64,000 nt of DNA. Origin: Calliphora vicina (Eukaryota; Arthropoda; Insecta; Diptera; Calliphoridae). Numbering within the stretch: position 1 is the first letter of the stretch; each line of letters starts with the position of its first letter. Positions 13,662-26,804 of the stretch are shown here, piece after piece. A model generated the notes under the pieces. That model was given only the letters and a program-made list of their open reading frames with translations, searched no databases and was not told the DNA's origin. Location: contig NW_027052602.1 in the NCBI RefSeq assembly GCF_958450345.1, positions 1 to 64,000 on the forward strand. The letters are read 5' to 3'. The position numbers were made by a program, and so were the translations under genes.

Positions 13662-16600
13662 GCCAAAATTACCCCAGTTTTTAACGACTTCATATAAATC
13701 GCAATTCTAAAGGCCCCTAAACAGCTAGAAAGCTAAATTTTCTATATTTGGATTGCATGAGATTGTAGCTTTCTAACAAGGTATAACTTAAGTAGCTAGT
13801 GTAAACAGTACCCGATATATATGCGGGTATATCGGACATTTTTCGAAAAATGTTACAAAATTTCCCCAGTTTTTAACGACTTCATATAAATCGCAATTCT
13901 AAAGGCCCCTAAAGTGCTAGGAAGCTAAATTTTTTATATTTGGATTGCATGAGATTGTAGCTTTCTAACAAGGTATAACTTAAGTAGCTAGTATAAATAG
14001 TACCCGATATATATGCGGGTATATCGGACATTTTTCGAAAAATGTTACAAAATTACCCCAGTTTTTAACGACTTCATATAAATCGCAATTCTAAAGGCCC
14101 CTAAAGTGCTAGGAAGCTAAATTTTTTATATTTGGATTGCATGAGATCGTAGCTTTCTAACAAGGTATAACTTAAGTAGCTAGTATAAATAGTACCCGAT
14201 ATATATGCGGGTATATCGGACATTTTTCGAAAAATGTTACAAAATTACCCCAGTTTTTAACGACTTCATATAAATCGCAATTCTAAAGGCCCCTAAAGTG
14301 CTAGGAAGCTAAATTTTTTATATTTGGATGGCATGAGATTGTAGCTTTCTAACAAGGTATAACTTAAGTAGCTAGTATAAATAGTACCCGATATATATGC
14401 GGGTATATCGGACATTTTTCGAAAAATGTTACAAAATTACCCCAGTTTTTAACGACTTCATATAAATTGCAATTAGCTAGGAAGCTAATTTGTTTTATAT
14501 TTGGATTGCATGAGATTGTAGCTTTCTAACAAGGTATAACTTAACTAGCTAGCATAAACAGTACCCGATATATATGCGCGTATATTGGACATTTTTCGAA
14601 AAATGTCCCAAAATTACCCCAGTTTTTAACGACTTCCTATAAATCGCAATTCTAAAGGCCCCTAAAGTGCTAGGAAGCTAATTTTTTTATATTTGGATTG
14701 CATGAGATTGTCGCTTTCTAACAAGGTATAACTTAAGTAGCTAGCATAAACAGTACCCGATATATATGCGGGTATATCGGACATTTTACGAAAAATGTTA
14801 CAAAATTACCCCAGTTTTTAACGACTTCATATAAATCGCAATTCTAAAGGCCCCTAAACCTATATGCGGGTATATCGGACATTTTTCGAAAAATGTTACA
14901 AAATTACCCCAGTTTTTAACGACTTCATATAAATCGCAATTCTAAAGGCCCCTAAAGTGCTAGGAAGCTAAATTTTTTATATTTGGATGGCATGAGATTG
15001 TAGCTTTCTAACAAGGTATAACTTAAGTAGCTAGCATAAACAGTACCCGATATATATGCGGGTATATCGGACATTTTTCGAAAAATGTCCCAAAATTACC
15101 CCAGTTTTTAACGACTTCATATAAATTGCAATTAGCTAGGAAGCTAATTTGTTTTATATTTGGATTGCATGAGATTGTAGCTTTCTAACAAGGTATAACT
15201 TAACTAGCTAGCATAAACAGTACCCGATATATATGCGGGTATATCGGACATTTTTCGAAAAATGTCCCAAAATAACCCCAGTTTTTAACGACTTCCTATA
15301 AATCGCAATTCTAAAGGCCCCTAAAGTGCTAGGAAGCTAATTTTTTTATATTTGGAGTGCATGAGATTGTCGCTTTCTAACAAGGTATAACTTAAGTAGC
15401 TAGCATAAACAGTACCCGATATATATGCGGGTATATCGGACATTTTACGAAAAATGTTACAAAATTACCCCAGTTTTTAACGACTTCATATAAATCGCAA
15501 TTCTAAAGGCCCCTAAACAGCTAGAAAGCTAATTTTTTTATATTTGGATGGCATGAGATTGTAGCTTTCTAACAAGGTATAACTTAAGTAGCTAGCATAA
15601 ACAGTACCCGATATATATGCGGGTATATCGGACATTTTTCGAAAGCTAAATTTTCTATATTTGGATTGCATGAGATTGTAGCTTTCTAACAAGGTATAAC
15701 TTAAGTAGCTAGTATAAATAGTACCCGATATATATGCGGGTATATCGGACATTTTTCGAAAAATGTTACAAAATTACCCCAGTTTTTAACGACTTCATAT
15801 AAATCGCAATTCTAAAGGCCCCTAAAGGGCTAGGAAGCTAATTTTTTTATATTTGGATTGCATGAGATTGTCGCTTTCTAACAAGGTATAACTTAAGTAG
15901 CTAGCATAAACAGTACCCGATATATATGCGGGTATATCGGACATTTTACGAAAAATGTTACAAAATTACCCCAGTTTTTAACGACTTCATATAAATCGCA
16001 ATTCTAAAGGCCCCTAAACAGCTAGAAAGCTGAATTTTCTATATTTGGATTGCATGAGATTGTAGCTTTCTAACAAGGTATAACTTAAGTAGCTAGTATA
16101 AATAGTACCCGATATATATGCGGGTATATCGGACATTTTTCGAAAAATGTTACAAAATTACCCCAGTTTTTAACGACTTCATATAAATTGCAATTAGCTA
16201 GGAAGCTAATTTGTTTTATATTTGGATTGCATGAGATTGTAGCTTTCTAACAAGGTATAACTTAACTAGCTAGCATAAACAGTACCCGATATATATGCGC
16301 GTATATTGGACATTTTTCGAAAAATGTCCCAAAATTACCCCAGTTTTTAACGACTTCCTATAAATCGCAATTCTAAAGGCCCCTAAAGTGCTAGGAAGCT
16401 AATTTTTTTATATTTGGATTGCATGAGATTGTCGCTTTCTAACAAGGTATAACTTAAGTAGCTAGCATAAACACTACCCGATATATATGCGGGTATATCG
16501 GACATTTTACGAAAAATGTTACAAAATTACCCCAGTTTTTAACGACTTCATATAAATCGCAATTCTAAAGGCCCTAAACAGCTAGAAAGCTGAATTTTCT

Positions 16601-16940
16601 ATATTTGGATTGCATGAGATTGTAGCTTTCTAACAAGGTATAACTTAAGTAGCTAGTATAAATAGTACCCGATATATATGCGGGTATATCGGACATTTTA
16701 CGAAAAATGTTACAAAATTACCCCAGTTTTTAACGACTTCATATAAATCGCAATTCTAAAGGCCCCTAAACAGCTAGAAAGCTGAATTTTCTATATTTGG
16801 ATTGCATGAGATTGTAGCTTTCTAACAAGGTATAACTTAAGTAGCTAGTATAAATAGTACCCGATATATATGCGGGTATATCGGACATTTTTCGAAAAAT
16901 GTTACAAAATTACCCCAGTTTTTAACGACTTCATATAAAT

Positions 16941-19900
16941 CGGGTATATCGGACATTTTTCGAAAAATGTCCCAAAATTACCCCAGTTTTTAACGACTTC
17001 ATATAAATTGCAATTAGCTAGGAAGCTAATTTGTTTTATATTTGGATTGCATGAGATTGTAGCTTTCTAACAAGGTATAACTTAACTAGCTAGCATAAAC
17101 AGTACCCGATATATATGCGGGTATATTGGACATTTTTCGAAAAATGTCCCAAAATTACCCCAGTTTTTAACGACTTCCTATAAATCGCAATTCTAAAGGC
17201 CCCTAAAGTGCTAGGAAGCTAATTTTTTTATATTTGGATTGCATGAGATTGTCGCTTTCTAACAAGGTATAACTTAAGTAGCTAGCATAAACAGTACCCG
17301 ATATATATGCGGGTATATCGGACATTTTACGAAAAATGTCCCAAAATTACCCCAGTTTTTAACGACTTCATATAAATCGCAATTCTAAAGGCCCCTAAAC
17401 AGCTAGAAAGCTAAATTTTTTATATTTGGATTGCATGAGATTGTCGCTTTCTAACAAGGTATAACTTAAGTAGCTAGCATAAACAGTACCCGATATATAT
17501 GCGGGTATATCGGACATTTTACGAAAAATGTCCCAAAATTACCCCAGTTTTTAACGACTTCATATAAATCGCAATTCTAAAGGCCCCTAAAGTGCTAGGA
17601 AGCTAAATTTTCTATATTTGGATTGCATGAGATTGTAGCTTTCTAACAAGGTATAACTTAAGTAGCTAGTATAAATAGTACCCGATATATATGCGGGTAT
17701 ATCGGACATTTTTCGAAAAATGTTACAAAATTACCCCAGTTTTTAACGACTTCATATAAATCGCAATTCTAAAGGCCCCTAAAGTGCTAGGAAGCTAAAT
17801 TTTTTATATTTGGATTGCATGAGATTGTAGCTTTCTAACAAGGTATAACTTAAGTAGCTAGTATAAATAGTACCCGATATATATGCGGGTATATCGGACA
17901 TTTTTCGAAAAATGTTACAAAATTACCCCAGTTTTTAACGACTTCATATAAAACGCAATTCTAAAGGCCCCTAAAGTGCTAGGAAGCTAAATTTTTTATA
18001 TTTGGATGGCATGAGATTGTAGCTTTCTAACAAGGTATAACTTAAGTAGCTAGTATAAATAGTACCCGATATATATGCGGGTATATCGGACATTTTTCGA
18101 AAAATGTTACAAAATTACCCCAGTTTTTAACGACTTCATATAAATCGGGTATATCGGACATTTTTCGAAAAATGTCCCAAAATTACCCCAGTTTTTAACG
18201 ACTTCATATAAATTGCAATTAGCTAGGAAGCTAATTTGTTTTATATTTGGATTGCATGAGATTGTAGCTTTCTAACAAGGTATAACTTAACTAGCTAGCA
18301 TAAACAGTACCCGATATATATGCGGGTATATTGGACATTTTTCGAAAAATGTCCCAAAATTACCCCAGTTTTTAACGACTTCCTATAAATCGCAATTCTA
18401 AAGGCCCCTAAAGTGCTAGGAAGCTAATTTTTTTATATTTGGATTGCATGAGATTGTCGCTTTCTAACAAGGTATAACTTAAGTAGCTAGCATAAACAGT
18501 ACCCGATATATATGCGGGTATATCGGACATTTTACGAAAAATGTCCCAAAATTACCCCAGTTTTTAACGACTTCATATAAATCGCAATTCTAAAGGCCCC
18601 TAAACAGCTAGAAAGCTAAATTTTTTATATTTGGATTGCATGAGATTGTCGCTTTCTAACAAGGTATAACTTAAGTAGCTAGCATAAACAGTACCCGATA
18701 TATATGCGGGTATATCGGACATTTTACGAAAAATGTCCCAAAATTACCCCAGTTTTTAACGACTTCATATAAATCGCAATTCTAAAGGCCCCTAAAGTGC
18801 TAGGAAGCTAAATTTTCTATATTTGGATTGCATGAGATTGTAGCTTTCTAACAAGGTATAACTTAAGTAGCTAGTATAAATAGTACCCGATATATATGCG
18901 GGTATATCGGACATTTTTCGAAAAATGTTACAAAATTACCCCAGTTTTTAACGACTTCATATAAATCGCAATTCTAAAGGCCCCTAAAGTGCTAGGAAGC
19001 TAAATTTTTTATATTTGGATTGCATGAGATTGTAGCTTTCTAACAAGGTATAACTTAAGTAGCTAGTATAAATAGTACCCGATATATATGCGGGTATATC
19101 GGACATTTTTCGAAAAATGTTACAAAATTACCCCAGTTTTTAACGACTTCATATAAAACGCAATTCTAAAGGCCCCTAAAGTGCTAGGAAGCTAAATTTT
19201 TTATATTTGGATGGCATGAGATTGTAGCTTTCTAACAAGGTATAACTTAAGTAGCTAGTATAAATAGTACCCGATATATATGCGGGTATATCGGACATTT
19301 TTCGAAAAATGTTACAAAATTACCCCAGTTTTTAACGACTTCATATAAATCGGGTATATCGGACATTTTTCGAAAAATGTCCCAAAATTACCCCAGTTTT
19401 TAACGACTTCATATAAATTGCAATTAGCTAGGAAGCTAATTTGTTTTATATTTGGATTGCATGAGATTGTAGCTTTCTAACAAGGTATAACTTAACTAGC
19501 TAGCATAAACAGTACCCGATATATATGCGGGTATATTGGACATTTTTCGAAAAATGTCCCAAAATTACTCCAGTTTTTAACGACTTCCTATAAATCGCAA
19601 TTCTAAAGGCCCCTAAATTGCTAGGAAGCTAATTTTTTTATATTTGGATTGCATGAGATTGTCGCTTTCTAACAAGGTATAACTTAAGTAGCTAGCATAA
19701 ACAGTACCCGATATATATGCGGGTATATCGGACATTTTACGAAAAATGTTACAAAATTACCCCAGTTTTTAACGACTTCATATAAATCGCAATTCTAAAG
19801 GCCCCTAAACAGCTAGAAAGCTGAATTTTCTATATTTGGATTGCATGAGATTGTAGCTTTCTAACAAGGTATAACTTAAGTAGCTAGTATAAATAGTACC

Positions 19901-21180
19901 CGATATATATGCGGGTATATCGGACATTTTTCGAAAAATGTTACAAAATTACCCCAGTTTTTAACGACTTCATATAAATCGGGTATATCGGACATTTTTC
20001 GAAAAATGTCCCAAAATTACCCCAGTTTTTAACGACTTCATATAAATTGCAATTAGCTAGGAAGCTAATTTGTTTTATATTTGGATTGCATGAGATTTTA
20101 GCTTTCTAACAAGGTATAACTTAACTAGCTAGCATAAACAGTACCCGATATATATGCGGGTATATTGGACATTTTTCGAAAAATGTCCCAAAATTACCCC
20201 AGTTTTTAACGACTTCCTATAAATCGCAATTCTAAAGGCCCCTAAAGTGCTAGGAAGCTAATTTTTTTATATTTGGATTGCATGAGATTGTCGCTTTCTA
20301 ACAAGGTATAACTTAAGTAGCTAGCATAAACAGTACCCGATATATATGCGGGTATATCGGACATTTTACGAAAAATGTCCCAAAATTACCCCAGTTTTTA
20401 ACGACTTCATATAAATCGCAATTCTAAAGGCCCCTAAACAGCTAGAAAGCTAAATTTTTTATATTTGGATTGCATGAGATTGTCGCTTTCTAACAAGGTA
20501 TAACTTAAGTAGCTAGCATAAACAGTACCCGATATATATGCGGGTATATCGGACATTTTACGAAAAATGTCCCAAAATTACCCCAGTTTTTAACGACTTC
20601 ATATAAATCGCAATTCTAAAGGCCCCTAAAGTGCTAGGAAGCTAAATTTTCTATATTTGGATTGCATGAGATTGTAGCTTTCTAACAAGGTATAACTTAA
20701 GTAGCTAGTATAAATAGTACCCGATATATATGCGGGTATATCGGACATTTTTCGAAAAATGTTACAAAATTACCCCAGTTTTTAACGACTTCATATAAAT
20801 CGCAATTCTAAAGGCCCCTAAAGTGCTAGGAAGCTAAATTTTTTATATTTGGATTGCATGAGATTGTAGCTTTCTAACAAGGTATAACTTAAGTAGCTAG
20901 TATAAATAGTACCCGATATATATGCGGGTATATCGGACATTTTTCGAAAAATGTTACAAAATTACCCCAGTTTTTAACGACTTCATATAAAACGCAATTC
21001 TAAAGGCCCCTAAAGTGCTAGGAAGCTAAATTTTTTATATTTGGATGGCATGAGATTGTAGCTTTCTAACAAGGTATAACTTAAGTAGCTAGTATAAATA
21101 GTACCCGATATATATGCGGGTATATCGGACATTTTTCGAAAAATGTTACAAAATTACCCCAGTTTTTAACGACTTCATAT
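16941..21180. repeat. 1,205-bp higher-order repeat, four units, one shortened
   Basis: The fusion in which ATATAAAT joins CGGGTATATCGGAC lies at 16,941, 18,146, 19,351 and 19,980. The first two intervals are exactly 1,205 bp and the third is 629 bp, so the third unit has an internal deletion. The fourth unit runs to about 21,180, where the fusion is absent. Confidence 0.83.
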
Positions 21181-22990
21181 AAATCGCAATTCTAAAGGCC
21201 CCTAAAGTGCTAGGAAGCTAAATTTTTTATATTTGGATGGCATGAGATTGTAGCTTTCTAACAAGGTATAACTTAAGTAGCTAGTATAAACAGTACCCGA
21301 TATATATGCGGGTATATCGGACATTTTTCGAAAAATGTCCCAAAATTACCCCAGTTTTTAACGACTTCATATAAATTGCAATTAGCTAGGAAGCTAATTT
21401 GTTTTATATTTGGATTGCATGAGATTGTAGCTTTCTAACTAGGTATAACTTAACTAGCTAGCATAAACAGTACCCGATATATATGCGGGTATATTGGACA
21501 TTTTTCTAAGCTAATTTTTTTATATTTGGATTGCATGAGATTGTCGCTTTCTAACAAGGTATAACTTAAGTAGCTAGCATAAACAGTACCCGATATATAT
21601 GCGGGTATATCGGACATTTTACGAAAAATGTCCCAAAATTACCCCAGTTTTTAACGACTTCATATAAATCGCAATTCTAAAGGCCCCTAAACAGCTATAA
21701 AGCTAAATTTTCTATATTTGGATTGCATGAGATTGTAGCTTTCTAACAAGGTATAACTTAAGTAGCTAGTATAAATAGTACCCGATATATATGCGGGTAT
21801 ATCGGACATTTTTCGAAAAATGTTACAAAATTACCCCAGTTTTTAACGACTTCATATAAATCGCAATTCTAAAGGCCCCTAAACAGCTAGAAAGCTAAAT
21901 TTTCTATATTTGGATTGCATGAGATTGTAGCTTTCTAACAAGGTATAACTTAAGTAGCTAGTATAAATAGTACCCGATATATATGCGGGTATATCGGACA
22001 TTTTTCGAAAAATGTTACAAAATTACCCCAGTTTTTAACGACTTCATATAAATCGCAATTCTAAAGGCCCCTAAAGTGCTAGGAAGCTAAATTTTTTATA
22101 TTTGGATTGCATGAGATTGTAGCTTTCTAACAAGGTATAACTTAAGTAGCTAGTATAAATAGTACCCGATATATATGCGGGTATATCGGACATTTTTCGA
22201 AAAATGTTACAAAATTACCCCAGTTTTTAACGACTTCATATAAATCGCAATTCTAAAGGCCCCTAAAGTGCTAGGAAGCTAAATTTTTTATATTTGGATG
22301 GCATGAGATTGTAGCTTTCTAACAAGGTATAACTTAAGTAGCTAGCATAAACAGTACCCGATATATATGCGGGTATATCGGACATTTTTCGAAAAATGTC
22401 CCAAAATTACCCCAGTTTTTAACGACTTCATATAAATTGCAATTAGCTAGGAAGCTAATTTGTTTTATATTTGGATTGCATGAGATTGTAGCTTTCTAAC
22501 AAGGTATAACTTAACTAGCTAGCATAAACAGTACCCGATATATATGCGGGTATATTGGACATTTTTCGAAAAATGTCCCAAAATTACCCCAGTTTTTAAC
22601 GACTTCCTATAAATCGCAATTCTAAAGGCCCCTAAAGTGCTAGGAAGCTAATTTTTTTATATTTGGATTGCATGAGATTGTCGCTTTCTAACAAGGTATA
22701 ACTTAAGTAGCTAGCATAAACAGTACCCGATATATATGCGGGTATATCGGACATTTTACGAAAAATGTCCCAAAATTACCCCAGTTTTTAACGACTTCAT
22801 ATAAATCGCAATTCTAAAGGCCCCTAAACAGCTAGAAAGCTAAGTTTTCTATATTTGGATTGCATGAGATTGTAGCTTTCTAACAAGGTATAACTTAAGT
22901 AGCTAGTATAAATAGTACCCGATATATATGCGGGTATATCGGACATTTTTCGAAAAATGTTACAAAATTACCCCAGTTTTTAACGACTTC

Positions 22991-22999
22991 ATATAAATC
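22991..22999. repeat. Left target-site duplication of the Jockey-like element
   Basis: ATATAAATC directly before the element. The same nine bases follow the poly(A) tract at 28,705-28,713. Removing the element and one copy restores the normal satellite A context (CTTCATATAAATCGCAATTC). Confidence 0.93.
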
Positions 23000-23248
23000 C
23001 GAGTTAACTCGTTATTTTAATGTATCTATCGGAAAATAAATATAAATATCACCTGTTTATTATTTACGCGAAAGGACGCTTTTTTTAAATAATATTATTA
23101 AATAAAAAAATCAAAACAACAACTAAAAGACAAATAAGTAAAAAAAAAATTCTTTATATTTTTTTTTCTTTTTTTTGAACCTTTTTTGTGCATTGACTAT
23201 TAAATAAAGATCAAGAGTGTTAACGAAAGTAATTACAAATACTCTTAA
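23000..23248 (+). promoter_or_regulatory. 5' leader of the Jockey-like element, presumed internal promoter
   Basis: 249 bp from the insertion point to the ORF1 start. It begins with a 12-bp perfect palindrome, CGAGTTAACTCG (23,000-23,011), followed by A- and T-rich tracts. Jockey-clade elements are known to use an internal, TATA-less promoter at their 5' end; that this holds here is inference from position only. Confidence 0.45.
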
Positions 23249-24826
23249 ATGAGTCTCTTCAACGAAAACAGTGAGCGAAGGTTAAGTGTAAACGGCAGAA
23301 ATGCATACGTTACAGTTAATGTAGACGAAAAAAATATAAACAAAACAAACAGAAGAATAGATGACAACTTGTTTTTAACAGCCAAACCTGTTAACCGCGC
23401 TCGTTCTTGTTCCCCCGCATTGACAACAACTAATGATTGTCAAACAAAAGAAAATTCAACTCAATCAGAAAATAAAAATATTTTATCTATGCCTGAAAGT
23501 ATGCTAGCTATATCAGCTTCAGATACGAAATCCACCACACTAACTACAAATAAAATTAACCCATTAAGCGGCGCTGTACCCAAGATTATTCAACCATTAA
23601 ATAATGAAAATAAATCCCAAATACAGGTTGGAATGGACCGGTATATTACAGTTTTAAAACGGGCACGAAGTCCCAAGTCCTCGAAAGCGGCACCCTTGGC
23701 CAAATTATATAAGGATAGTGAACCTCATAGACTAAACAATGAAAATCGTTTTTCTATTCTGGAATGTGAAACTAATGAACCAGTAAATAAAATCCATTCT
23801 ACAAAACCACCCCCCATTTACTTGAGAGAAAATAATTCGAATCCACTGGTTCAGAGCCTGATCTCATTAATAGGAGAGAACTCTTTTTACGTAATCCCAA
23901 TCAAGAAAGGCACGATTCATGAGACTAAAATACAGGTCAATAGTGAAAACGATTATAGAAAGGTTGTAACATATTTTGAAACTCAAAAGAAAAGTTTTTA
24001 CACTTATCAGCTGAAAGGAAGCAAGGGTCTACAAGTTGTAATAAAGGGTATTGACTGTAATGTTGAACCACTCGAAATAAAGCAAAGCTTAGAAGATAAA
24101 GGCTATAAGACAAAAAATGTGATAAATATTAGAAATCGCGAAAAAATACCCCAACCACTCTTCCGTGTTGAACTTGAACCCGGTGACATAAACCTGAAAA
24201 AAAATGAAACACATCCCATATATAACTTGAAGTACTTATTGCATCGTAAAATTACGGTAGAAGAACCACACAAACGATTTGGCCCCGTTCAATGTATGAA
24301 TTGCCAAGAATATGGACACACCAAGGCATATTGCAAATTGCCACCAGTATGTGTCATTTGCGGGGAGTTGCATAACACATCCCAATGTAACAAATCTAAA
24401 GATGATCCTAAAATAAAAAAATGCAGCAATTGCGGAGGTAACCACACAGCAAACTACAGGGGTTGTCCTGTCTACTCAATTGTTAAAAAATCACAAAGCC
24501 AGAAACCAAAGATTTTCCCCGCTCAGGCATTAAATAACATCAATTTGAACTACCCCCCGTTGCAACAGACATATGACAACAAAGTAACATATGCAAATGT
24601 ACTTAGAAACAACCAAACTCAGCCGCAAGTCCGTCAACCCCAAAACGAAAATATGAACCCAGAGGTAAGAGAGCAAACGCCAATTTTCAATTTTACCCGA
24701 CTAGAATCTACAATAGAAACTCTTGTGCAATCGGTAAATAACTTTACAAACTCAATGAGTAATATGATGCAAGAAATGCTTAAGATGCAATCAATGTTAT
24801 TGCAGGCTGTGCTTAACAGACCATGA
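23249..24826 (+). CDS. ORF1, Gag-like nucleic-acid-binding protein of Jockey-like element
   Basis: A 525-residue open frame without interruption. Residues 1-200 are polar, rich in Asn, Lys and Ser, and look disordered. Residues about 250-330 fit the region that precedes the zinc knuckles in Jockey-clade Gag proteins (PRE_C2HC-like), with a globular mix of hydrophobic and charged residues. Three cysteine knuckles follow: C-X2-C-X4-H-X4-C at 349-362, C-X2-C-X3-H-X4-C at 368-380 and C-X2-C-X3-H-X6-C at 392-406. The last 45 residues are Met- and Leu-rich and likely helical, possibly an oligomerisation segment. The family protein coats element RNA and brings it to the nucleus. The stop TGA overlaps the ORF2 start as ATGA at 24,823-24,826, so ORF2 may be translated by reinitiation. 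This is the only intact long gene in the window. Confidence 0.93.
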   Translation: MSLFNENSERRLSVNGRNAYVTVNVDEKNINKTNRRIDDNLFLTAKPVNRARSCSPALTTTNDCQTKENSTQSENKNILSMPESMLAISASDTKSTTLTTNKINPLSGAVPKIIQPLNNENKSQIQVGMDRYITVLKRARSPKSSKAAPLAKLYKDSEPHRLNNENRFSILECETNEPVNKIHSTKPPPIYLRENNSNPLVQSLISLIGENSFYVIPIKKGTIHETKIQVNSENDYRKVVTYFETQKKSFYTYQLKGSKGLQVVIKGIDCNVEPLEIKQSLEDKGYKTKNVINIRNREKIPQPLFRVELEPGDINLKKNETHPIYNLKYLLHRKITVEEPHKRFGPVQCMNCQEYGHTKAYCKLPPVCVICGELHNTSQCNKSKDDPKIKKCSNCGGNHTANYRGCPVYSIVKKSQSQKPKIFPAQALNNINLNYPPLQQTYDNKVTYANVLRNNQTQPQVRQPQNENMNPEVREQTPIFNFTRLESTIETLVQSVNNFTNSMSNMMQEMLKMQSMLLQAVLNRP

Positions 24827-26804
24827 ACTGCCTAAGAATATGTTTTTGGAATGCAAACGGCATACGCCAACACAAAAACGAACTCGAATATTTTTTAAGA
24901 AACCAACAAATTGATGTAATGCTGGGTTCTGAAACTCATTTGACGTCCAAAAGTTCCTTTCGAATAAATGGATATGTAATATATGACACCAAAGATCCCA
25001 GAGGTAGAGCATGCGGAGGCTCGGCAATTTTAATAAAAGCTCGAATAAAACACTACTTAATGTGTGATTTTTGCGAAGATTATCTTCAAGCTACTACAAT
25101 CTGTCTTGAAGATTTTCATCGAAACTTAGTGATTTCATCGATATACTCACCCCCAAGATTCTCAATTACAGAAAGTCAATATAATAGATTTTTTAAATCA
25201 CTAGGCCCCCGTTTCCTTGCTGCTGGCGATTATAATGCTAAGCACACATTCTGGGGATCACGACTGATTACCCCTAAAGGTCGTGTTTTGTTCGACTCAA
25301 TTTTTAAAATGGGTTTGCATGTGCTTTCGAGCGGCCAACCTACTTACTGGCCTACTGACCCACGAAAAATACCGGATGTTATTGATTTTAGCGTGATGAA
25401 AAATATCCCTAGAGAAATGATTCAAATTGAATCCTCGCTGGAACTATCTTCAGATCACTCACCCACTATTATTACTTTATTGAGCCCCCTAGAAATTGTA
25501 TCCCCGACTGGTAATTTAGCGATGGCAGGCACAAGAATAAATTGGCTCAAATATAAAAAATACCTCAGTACACATTGCTCGGAAAACATACCGCTAAGAA
25601 CACCAGAAAACATCGATCACTCTCTTATCAATTTCGATAAAAATCTCAGAATGGCTGCTCAACATGCTACCCAAACACCCCGAAAATTCAGATATAATAG
25701 AATTAATTCTGCAGATGTCGAACGGCTCTTAAATGAAAAAAGAAGATTTCGAAGAGAGTGGCAATTGCACAGATCCCCCCAACTAAAATCGAAGCTTAAA
25801 GATTGTATAAAAAGACTTAAAAAGCTCTTGGAATTTCGAAAAATGGAATCATTGAATAAATATTTAGAAAGCCTGGACGCAACCCCACAATCGGATTACT
25901 CATTATGGCGAGCAACAAAAAATCTTAAAAGACCCGTTATATGTAAGTCCCCCTTGCGAAATTCAAGTGGTGGTTGGGCAAGAAATGATACTGAAAAAGG
26001 GAATCTGTTTGTTAATCATTTAAAAAAAGTATTTACACCGAACACATCAAACGAAGCAATTGAGTTGCCACCTGTTGCACCCTATTTTGCAGCAGCCGTA
26101 CCCCTACGTTTTGAGATTCGAGAGATCGAAAATGCTATTGCTGATTTAAATCCCAAGAAAGCGCCTGGTATGGATAAGATCAGCAACAAGATGCTTATGG
26201 AGCTACCCCGGATAGCAATAACAATAATTCTTTTTATTTTTAATGCTATATTACGACTTGAATATTATCCTCCAGAATGGAAGGTTTCACTGGTTACCAT
26301 GATACCCAAGCCGGGAAAAGATCACACAAAAGTAGAATCATACAGACCCATCAGCCTATTGTCTAATATATCAAAGCTATTTGAGAAGATACTTATGAAC
26401 AAGTTGTACCCGATGTTAACTGAAAACAATTGTATTCCGAATCATCAATTTGGATTTAGAAGAAAACACAGTACTATCGAACAAACCCATAGACTTGTAA
26501 ATATGGTGAGAAAAGCGTTTGAAGAAAAGAAATACTGTTCTGCACTCTTCATCGACATCTCTCAAGCGTTTGATAAGGTATGGCATGCTGGATTAATATA
26601 CAAATTGAGTCAAAATTTACCGGCAAACACACATAAGCTGTTGGAAAGCTATTTAACTGGTCGAACATTTAAGGTTAAAGAGGGAAACTTTTTAAGTACT
26701 GCACAACCCATTGAAGCTGGAGTCCCCCAAGGCAGTATCCTGGGACCTTTTTTATATTTGATGTATTCGTCTGATATGCCAACTAACAATCGCACTCATA
26801 CATC

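Larger units (their letters stand above)
1..22999. repeat. Satellite A, block I (177/192-bp monomers)
   Basis: Continuous tandem array of roughly 120 monomers that fills the left third of the window and continues beyond its edge. Successive GAAAAATGT landmarks (for example ATG at 178, 355, 547 and 739) show two monomer lengths, 177 and 192 bp. The long form contains a segment with AAGGCCCCTAAA between CGCAATT and the AGGAAGCT motif; the short form goes directly from TTGCAATT to AGCTAGGAAGCT. Each complete monomer carries the 18-bp perfect palindrome ACATTTTTCGAAAAATGT, or a version with A for T at one central position, preceded by a dyad with 8-bp arms (CCGATATA and TATATCGG). No gene is seen; short minus-strand open frames here are products of the repeat. 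The family is not one I can name. Confidence 0.97.

Noticed and set aside
15513..15752. Minus-strand open frames in satellite A (also 31,023-31,250 and 32,494-32,721) with a repeated peptide starting MSDIPAYISG
   Set aside because: Both monomer lengths (177 and 192) are multiples of three, so a frame without a stop in one monomer tends to persist. No codon signal, and the peptide only reflects the tandem repeat.
24236..25027. Minus-strand frames opposite ORF1/ORF2 of the Jockey-like element
   Set aside because: Antisense shadows of well-supported coding frames.
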